A stretch of DNA of 64,000 nucleotides from positions 7,812,001 through 7,876,000 of the forward strand of contig OY540810.1 in NCBI GenBank assembly GCA_961205875.1, in the 5' to 3' direction. This DNA comes from Sialis fuliginosa (Eukaryota > Arthropoda > Insecta > Megaloptera > Sialidae). The position numbers and the translations under genes were made by a program. Below the pieces are notes generated by a model that did no database searches, was not told the origin of the DNA, and saw nothing but the letters and a program-made list of their open reading frames with translations. Each line of letters begins with the position of its first letter. Within the stretch, counting starts at the first letter, position 1. Positions 47,242 to 64,000 of this stretch are shown piece after piece.

Positions 47242-49387
47242 GTACGTCTGGTACGTAAAAAAACCCTGCACTTTTTGATTGGGGTATAACACTTTCTGTG
47301 CTCATAGATTAGGTCAAAAGAATAATTTTCAGATAGGGAGCCACTTTAAAATCCGTGTAGAACACCATTATATCGGCTATTAAAGATGGCCCCCACCGTT
47401 TTTATTAAATTGACTGTATCTCAGCTCCTAGTCATCTGATTTAAATTTTCTTTTGTTTGTTTTAAAGTTCTTATTGAGTAGATTATTTTTTGTCATTATT
47501 CATTTTTCTCTAAATCTTAAGGGTTCCTCACAATTTTCGAAAATCTGAAAATGTTACTTTTTTTACGAACTTAATTTTTATATAACTTTTTTATTGTGCC
47601 CAATATCATTTTTTTACATCATACAAAAAAGAAAGACATTTTTTTCTGCGTTCCATTGATAATAAGATAATACTGTTTTAATTAACAACTTCTTTGGAAA
47701 AAGTGTGTTAAACTAAGAAAAATTGACTATTTTTGGATCATTCCATGTCATGTTTACCTTTTATCATATGAAATTTTATATTGGGATCAGTTTTCTCATA
47801 TGGTATAGCTAAAAAATTGAAAAATCTGTCATGGATGTCACTGAACTTTCTTATACAATAAAAAAATGTACGTGTATCTACTAATATAAAACAAATAATT
47901 TTGGCTTACTGATAACAGATATAAAAAAATTAATAGAACATAAAGTATAGATAATAACGTTCTCTACATATTTTGTTATAAACATTTCATTCTGTCATGA
48001 ACTTGTTAAAAAAAAATGGAAAAAAATAAAAAATTAAATAAAAAAGATTTTTTTTTAATTGGTAAGAGATACAAAAAAATTAATGGAACATAAACTATAG
48101 AAAATAACGTTATCTACATTTTTTGTTATAAACATTTCATTCTGTCATGAACTTGTTCAAAAAAAATGGAAAAAAAAAAAAATTAAATAAATAGAATTTT
48201 TTTTTAATTGGTAAGAGATACAAAAAAATTAATAGAACATAAACTATAGATAATAACGTTCTCTACATTTTTTGTTATAAACATTTCATTCTGTCATGAA
48301 CTTGTTAAAAAAAAAATTGAAAAAAATAAAAAATAAAATAAAAAAGATTTTTTTTTAATTGGTAAAAGATACAAAAAAATTAATGGAACATAAACTATAG
48401 AAAATAACGTACTCTACAACTTTTATTTCAATAATTTATTTCTGCTTTAAACCATTTCGAATATAATTGAAAAAAACGATTATAACCTCAAAAACTTTTT
48501 TTGAGAGGAATTGAACATAACATAAATTATAAATAATAATATTATAAGTCAATTATTATTTAAACATTTTCTTCCAACTCGTACCGTTTCAGAAATATTT
48601 CGAATAATTACAAAAATTACAAGAGTAAATATCCGTTTCCGGTTTTAAAAACATCTGGTTTTCTTTTTTAAAACGAATTAATCCTTAATATAAAATTTTA
48701 CCCCTCTATGTACTGCCATTTTTGAGTTCCAGCGTTTACAGACAAACAGATACACACACAGACAGACAGACAGACATGATGATAAAAATAGTCAGAATTG
48801 ATTCATGGAAGGTATAAATGGACATTTCCATCAAAATCTCGAATCCGAGAAACCAATACAGGTAAACTTGACTTGGAATGATCCAAAAATAATCTATTTT
48901 TCTTAGTTTAACACGCTATTTCGAAAGAAGTTGTTAAGTAAAACAGTATTATCTAGTTATCAATGGAACGCAGAAAAAAATATCTTTCTTTTTTATATGA
49001 AGTAAAAAAAATTTATTGGGCAAAATAAACAAGTTATATAACAATTATGTTTGTAAGAAAAGTGAAATCTTCAGATTTCGGAAAATTGTGGGGAACCCTT
49101 AAAATTTAGAGAAAAATGAATAATGATAAAAAAGATTTTTTTTAATAAGAACTTTAAAATAAACAAAATAAAATTGAAATCGGATGATTAGGAGCTGAGA
49201 TACAGCCAATTTAATAAAAACTGTGGGGGCCATCTTTAATAGCCGATATAACAGTGTTCTACACGGATTTTAAAGTGGCTCTCTATCTGAAAATCTTTCA
49301 TTTGACCTTATATATGACCACAGAAAGTGGCATACCCCAATCAAAAAGTGCAGCGTTTTGGCTTTATTTGCCACGAACCAGACGTAC
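47242..49387. mobile_element. 2.15-kb element with inverted arms over 500 bp
   Basis: Left arm 47242-47760 and right arm about 48850-49387 are inverted copies with modest divergence. Both start GTACGTCTGGT and share CTGCACTTTTTGATTGGGGT, then GCCACTTTAAAATCCGTGTA, then TATCGGCTATTAAAGATGGC. TA lies outside each end, and CTT lies beyond both TA copies, so a 2- or longer-bp duplication is possible. The middle holds a 150-bp tandem repeat and a CAGA simple run. No ORF of 60 codons is present. Confidence 0.82.
47913..48450. repeat. Tandem repeat, period about 150 bp, 3 full copies plus part
   Basis: Units start at 47913, 48063, 48212 and 48363 (TAA(C/G/A)AGATA.AAAAAAATTAAT). Each full unit includes TATAAACATTTCATTCTGTC, then ATGAACTTGTT. 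Identity between units is high apart from A-run lengths. They form the middle of the long-armed element. Confidence 0.85.
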
Positions 49388-50543
49388 TACTTGAGAATTT
49401 TCAAGTTAAAAATTTTATTTTGTCATACTCAATATATTTTTATAACAAATTAAAATTTTAATAATATGAGATATCTGAATCCGTATAAAATGAATCAGTC
49501 AAATATGCATAATAACCTTCAAGTAATATTTCAACGTTCAAATATCATTTGACAATTATATTTCAAGGTAGCTCAACCGATAATAAATATAATTTTTAAT
49601 TTCCCGGTTAGTTCTATCAACAATTATCTACGCTCTGATATGATTTGGCCGGTTTTAAAAATACTTGCTATTTACATTATTTATTTGGATCGCCCAATAT
49701 TTGAATTGTTTTAGATTAACAATACTCTCAGTTGATTTAATTGTTTGGATGTTTCTGAATAAACTATGAACTTTGACATTTAATATCAATACTGCTATTA
49801 ATAATACAGTAAATATTGTATACTGTTAAAAATTGATTTGTAAATGCTTAAATTATAAAAACAAAAACATTGCAACCAGTTGAGTTTAAATGTTTGTTTT
49901 TTCAAAATATAATAAAAATAAAATTTTCTACAAAAATATCTGTGTTCATCTATTTACTACTTTTATTATTTAAATAATAATATAACTTTAACTCATAAGT
50001 AGGTATGAATTATAATCAAAAAATATATTTATAATTTTTTTTTTTATAAAAAAATATCGTATTCCTTTCGTTCGATTTTCAGAAATATGAATCATACTTA
50101 AACATTTACATAACCACATATGTATGTAAAGTTAGAGTTACCATTCTACATATATTTTAGTTAATTTTTGATGCAGATAAATGAGCGTTATATTAATTCA
50201 GGCCCAACAAATATAATTGTACCAACAGTGTCCTAAATTACGGTCTAAGAAAATAATTATAGAACCATTGTTATAAATTTGTCATGTAACATCAATTCTA
50301 TTTAATGTTATTTTAATTTAATTTTCTAAATGTGACACGATGAACATTTTTTAGAAAACTGCTTAAGCATTCAATTAATACTTGTACTATGGTATTTTTT
50401 TTTAAATGGTAACCCTCTTAGTAGAAAGCTTTTTGAAATAGGAAAAGGAGCTTTAGCTTAAGACAACGATAATTTCCAAGAGTAATATTGGACTCTGAAC
50501 TATTATTATAGTTATCAATAACTTAAGAAACATTTGCTATTGT

Positions 50544-59951
<9,408 letters not shown>

Positions 59952-60628
59952 TATTGTTATAATTTCAATTAATATATTTCACGTTAATCAAGAATTAATA
60001 AAAACTACTAAAAATCAGTTTTCTGGTAGTAGAACTATTTGACAGAAGTGCAACGGGTCTTCGTGTACGCTTGCAACATTTGATAAGACCGAACTTATGA
60101 ACATACCGATTGTAGAACAAAGATAGATACATTATTCAAGACAATTTTGTATCATTGAAATATTGGCGCCGGTAAATTAAATAGTTTCTAATTTAGAAAA
60201 GACCTTCCAATAACACAATCTCTATATTTTATATTGAAGAAAATTTCAGGTCATTGTCATATTGAAAAATATAATTAAGAGTTTTTCGTTCTGAAAATAG
60301 TTTACCAAAGCTATTAAATATTTAAAAGCTATTACCTACTTAAAAAAATTAGCTATAGTCTATAATATCAGAAAATAATGAATAATTATAATTATGTATA
60401 AGTATTTATCATAAATCCCTTTTTCAGCACAAAATAATAAATATACTTTTCAGAACCTTTTCAGTAAATGTAAAGTGATGGAACAGCTGACAATTAGAAA
60501 CACGTGGTAGTTAAAATGTTCCATATCAACTAGAATTCCATATTTTTCTATTAAAAACGTCCATGCAAAGGACAAGGTCAATTAGTTGCTGTACTTCTAT
60601 TATAAATAAATTTGATTCTTTTAACATT
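59952..60628. promoter_or_regulatory. Shared upstream region of CTPS and RPE
   Basis: 677 bp between divergent start codons, so both promoters and 5'UTRs must lie here unless further non-coding exons exist. I see no clear TATA box or CpG-rich core. Inferred from gene arrangement only. Confidence 0.5.
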
Positions 60629-61606
60629 ATGTCTCTTCCAACACTAAAATGCAAAATTGGACCTTCTGTGTTAAATAGTGACTTGTCAAAACTTTATGAA
60701 GAATCTCAAAGATTACTTGACAATGGAGCTGATTATATACATTTGGATGTTATGGATGGTCATTTTGTTCCAAATATTACATTTGGACACCCAGTTGTGA
60801 AATGTTTACGATCAAAAATTAAAGATGCCTTTTTTGAAACACATATGATGGTTTCTAATCCTGAACAAGTACCTACGTAGTAGATAGTCATTTTGTCTAT
60901 TTTATTTCAAACTAAACTTTTGCTTTTTAGTGGATCGAACCTATGGCTGATGCAGGAGTTGATCAATATACATTTCACGTTGAACCCGTTAAAGATATTG
61001 TTCCTGTATGTCGAAAAGTAAAAGAAGCAGGGATGAAAGTAGGACTTGCACTAAAACCAGGGACTGGTATCGAAGCTGTCAGACAATTTATTGACTTAGC
61101 AGATATGATATTGATTATGACTGTGGAACCTGGATTTGGAGGACAAAAATTCATGACTGATATGATGCCAAAAGTCCAATGGTTACGGCATAACTATCCT
61201 CTTTTAGATATAGAGGTTGATGGAGGAGTAGGACCTTCAACAATTAGTGCTTGTGCTGAGGTATGTTTTGAATTATATTACTAACTTACATGTGTTTACA
61301 TGGCTCATTATGAAATTGAATAAAAATAGAACCTGCTCTTCTTTGATCATCCATCGCTTTTTGATCAACTTTGATGTTTTTGTGATATGGCTCATATTAA
61401 TTAATCTCAAAGCCTCCAAATCACATTCAATCATTTGATACAGTTATACCTGTTGTGAAAATGATTAAACGTGAATATTAATTTTTTAGGCTGGCGCCAA
61501 CATGATAGTTTCTGGAACAGCTGTTATAGGAGCTCCCGACCAAAGAATGGTTATTGCACAATTAAGAGAAACAGTTGAAAGTTCAATTCATAAATGTAAT
61601 GTTTGA
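60629..61606 (+). CDS. RPE: Ribulose-phosphate 3-epimerase, complete, 3 exons
   Basis: Interconverts ribulose-5-phosphate and xylulose-5-phosphate in the non-oxidative pentose phosphate pathway; cytosolic TIM barrel with a bound divalent metal. Exons 60629-60868, 60931-61260 and 61490-61606 encode 228 aa, the usual animal length. Motifs: [12 protein letters not shown] with the first catalytic Asp; [16 protein letters not shown] with metal-binding His and Asp; [23 protein letters not shown] with the second catalytic Asp; final [11 protein letters not shown] phosphate-binding segment. The first intron is only 62 bp. An in-frame ATG 22 codons upstream (60563) could extend the N terminus, but residue 1 here fits the family better. 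Divergent from CTP synthase and convergent with the SPOUT1-type gene. Confidence 0.95.
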
Positions 61607-63099
61607 AGAAAAATCACCGTATGTGTTCTATTTAGGTGATACATTGTTATGCGGTCTATCAATCTAACTTAACTATAAATAAAAATAAGATTTCTACTTA
61701 TGTCAGAATAGTTTTTGGAATTGCTAAAGCTAGAACGTAATATATAAGATAAAAATAAGCTTATTCTGGCATTGGTTGAGATTTCATTTATGTTATAATA
61801 AATAGAGACAGAAACGGTAAAAAAATATCAATTTAAAGACTAAATTTTAATGTTTATTACTTTATCAACAAATTCTAAATAATTATTAAAAAAAATTGAT
61901 TATTGTATTGAAAAAATTTATGAATATATCGTGGTTTTATATTTAAAAATGCTGGTTTTACCTACATCAATATAAATATAAGAAATAATATTGTTTTATT
62001 GCAAGTTTCCTTAAGTTGCATGTGCAAAAATTGGTTACAATAATTAACCCTAAACCAGTCACGTGAATAGTGCATGAACGATCATGAGACTGGTTATTTT
62101 AGGAACAGAAAAAAATGACATTCTAATAAAATATCTTAAAACTCTTTATTGACATAACTTAAACATATATATATAGTAACGTAAAGAGACAAACAGACTG
62201 CACTGAAATAATTACAGTTAATATTTCAAACAAGGCAATGCGAAGAAGGTAGGGGGTGGGGTCTGATAGAGTATAAACGAAGAAGTCTCACAAACATGAC
62301 TGGTTAAGGATTAAATCAAATTACATACCAATAATGAAAACCTGGAGTTTAATAAATATTACATTAAGAACATTTATAAGTTTGTAATAAATAAGTGCTT
62401 ATGTGATACAACGAAAAGGAATGAATCAATTGATAAAAATGTTCCTTACTGATTTTTTTTACCACTGTCTCTGAATGTAGGTTGTTAAGTTTTTTGTTTA
62501 CACATTCCATATGTTAAATAATGTTTTTTAAAGGGTTATTGAATCGTGATTATCTACTATTAATGCATAAAGGTGAACATTCATGTGATATTGTGTAAGT
62601 TTTTGTGAATGTGAAAATGTTATTCTTGAAAGCAATAAAAAGTATTGCAATGTTCAAATTAATTATTCTTTTGATTTAATATTCTCATTATATACCCAGA
62701 GAGTAAGATTCTAGAATGATATTAAGATATCTTTTTTGGACATGACAAAAATGGTATCATTCTGAGAAATTTTGCTGTTTGGGGTAATGTATACAAAAAT
62801 TTAAAAGTCTTCAATTAAACATACTTATTTTTACTCAATAATACAGTAAAAGTTCAATATTTAAAATATCTTAAAATTAATGGGATATAAGTTAATTGTA
62901 GAATGTAGATTGAGATAAAAGAGAGATAATCTGAAAACGACTTGAAACAGTGAAGATTAATTCTGAAAATAAAAGCATAGCTATTGCAAATGTATTCATT
63001 TTTACAATAAAAATAAATAAATATTTAAAAACTATTTTATTTTACAAATATTAAAAAATATATATTATACAGCGATAAAATATTTCTTAATTTTAAGTG
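61607..63099. other. Convergent 3' regions of RPE and the SPOUT1-type gene
   Basis: AT-rich DNA between two stop codons. AATAAA occurs at about 61677 for RPE. The only structured item is the piggyBac-like MITE at 62048-62310. Confidence 0.5.
62048..62310. mobile_element. piggyBac-like MITE with TTAA target duplication, 263 bp
   Basis: Termini CCCTAAACCAGTCACG and, inverted, TCCTTAACCAGTCATG. TTAA lies immediately outside each (62044-62047, 62311-62314). A CCCT start and TTAA target are piggyBac features. An internal GAGACTGGTTATTTTAGG copy at about 62087 forms a hairpin with the left end. It is non-coding. Confidence 0.75.
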
Positions 63100-63802
63100 T
63101 CAATATTTAGGGACTAATTTATCTGCCAGTTTTGATAAAGTAATTAATATAGCTTCTTCAGTTCGTATTGTTCTGGAACCCTGACCAGGTAATGCATTCA
63201 AATAATGATCAAATAATAAACTAGGATCATCTATGTTTAAGTTATTGTCACTTTCTAATGCTGCTTCTATACCTTGTAGTCCACCAAAAACGATTAATAC
63301 ATGTTTATATTTTACTGGCTCAAAATTATGAATAGAATCACCTTTGTCTGATGTTCCAATTGTTAAACCATAACTAAAAATATACACAAGAAAAATAATA
63401 CAATATTCCACATTTGTATTTATTGTGTTTTATTTTTTAGACTAATTAGAAAAAACTGTCTACAAAAAGTTAATTTATTTGTTTTGTTAATTGAACCTCT
63501 CATATATGTATGTATAAATGATTAATAATTACCTTTTCTTGTAAGGACATTTTGTAAAAACTTGACTTAATGAATCCGCAATTCGTACATTATATCCCCA
63601 ATAAACACCACTTTCAACGGTCGGAGTAATCGGTGGTACTACAGTTCCATGTAACTTTTTTCCAGATTTAACTTCGTCTAATTTCACTGTCACTCGTACA
63701 TTTGGTGTTAATATTTTATCTACTAAAACATCTTGCAGAAGTCCAATATTGATAGCAGAACCTTTTCCCTTTCTTACAGGTTTGTTAAGAACTACGCCTT
63801 CC
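63100..63802 (-). CDS. SPOUT1: SPOUT1/C9orf114-type RNA methyltransferase (last two exons)
   Basis: Member of the SPOUT (knotted SAM-binding) methyltransferase family; the human protein (C9orf114/CENP-32) is linked to RNA modification and kinetochores. Exons 63802-63533 and 63373-63100 join in phase 2 and end at TGA 63102-63100. Motifs seen: EGVVLNKPVRKGKGSAINIGL, then a barrel-like insert, then SGVYWGYNVRIADSLSQVF, YGLTIGTSDKG, HVLIVFGGLQGIEAAL and LPGQGSRTIRTEEAILITLS; the last is the conserved C-terminal knot region that binds the cofactor. The N-terminal part lies beyond 64,000. The frame seen is intact. Confidence 0.9.
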
Positions 63803-64000
63803 CTATTGAATTTAAATATTTTAAATTTTTGCAGTAATTCGAAGTGAAATAAAGTAAAAAAAGCTTTCTATAAATTTTTTAATTAATGCCGTATGATGAT
63901 TTGTTAACCTTTTACAAGCTCACAAAGTTGAAATTATAATTTTACTTACATTAGTATTGAATAACTTAGTGAAAAAAAAAATTGCTTAATACATAGTGTA

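Larger units (their letters stand above)
40390..50543. other. Gene-free block of nested repeats
   Basis: Ten kilobases between the P450 promoter side and the CTP synthase 3' end with no supported gene. It holds the elements listed separately at 42073, 42466, 43662/44130, 45207, 45540, 46828 and 47242. There are also unpaired hAT-like ends (CAGTGGCG at 40183, CAGTGGCGG at 41067, CGCCACTG at 41617) and a C-rich run at about 40852-40865. The stretches 43050-43650 and 49400-50500 show nothing I can name. Confidence 0.6.

Noticed and set aside
47913..48450. Repeat-spacer array resembling CRISPR
   Set aside because: Units are about 150-bp head-to-tail copies without unique spacers, in a eukaryotic transposon.

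Overview
The window is nuclear DNA from an AT-rich insect genome. It has split genes with short GT-AG introns, insect-type proteins (a Kuzbanian-like ADAM10, Neurexin IV, clan-2 P450s) and many short inverted-repeat transposons. Several features would suit a sternorrhynchan hemipteran, but that placement is a guess; 'insect' is secure.

Layout. (1) 1-11,025, plus strand: the 3' seven exons of an ADAM10/Kuzbanian-like metalloprotease, with introns full of MITEs. (2) 11,026-18,560: long 3' region and intergenic DNA, with two hAT-type MITEs, a hairpin, a dead Tc1/IS630-type transposon and a 225-bp tandem repeat. (3) 18,561-27,268, plus: a complete Neurexin IV gene (15 exons, 1,269 aa per isoform). 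It has a pair of mutually exclusive 197-nt discoidin exons, and a complete, uninterrupted phosphopantetheinyl transferase gene (19,183-20,016) nested in its second intron. (4) 30,338-40,389, minus: two tandem cytochrome P450 genes with nine exons each and matching intron positions and phases. (5) 40,390-50,543: a gene-free block of nested and solo inverted-repeat elements, including a 2.1-kb element with arms of more than 500 bp. (6) 50,544-59,951, minus: complete CTP synthase with a 4.7-kb last intron. (7) 60,629-61,606, plus: complete ribulose-phosphate 3-epimerase, divergent from CTP synthase across 677 bp. (8) 63,100-63,802, minus: the last two exons of a SPOUT1/C9orf114-type RNA methyltransferase, running off the right edge.

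The genes do not form a pathway. Kuzbanian-like and Neurexin IV are membrane proteins of signalling and septate junctions; CTP synthase and the epimerase are nucleotide and pentose-phosphate housekeeping enzymes; the P450s are probably microsomal. All exon boundaries were worked out by eye from splice consensus, reading frame and recalled family conservation. No alignment or search was run.

The strongest observations are the frame-enforced mutually exclusive exons with a hairpin MITE between them, the nested transferase gene, two abutting perfect palindromes (44 and 30 bp) at 37,485-37,558, a 55-bp perfect inverted repeat whose loop carries a hammerhead-like core, and a series of small elements with visible target-site duplications, one nested inside another. 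I found no clear evidence of a wholly new biological system.
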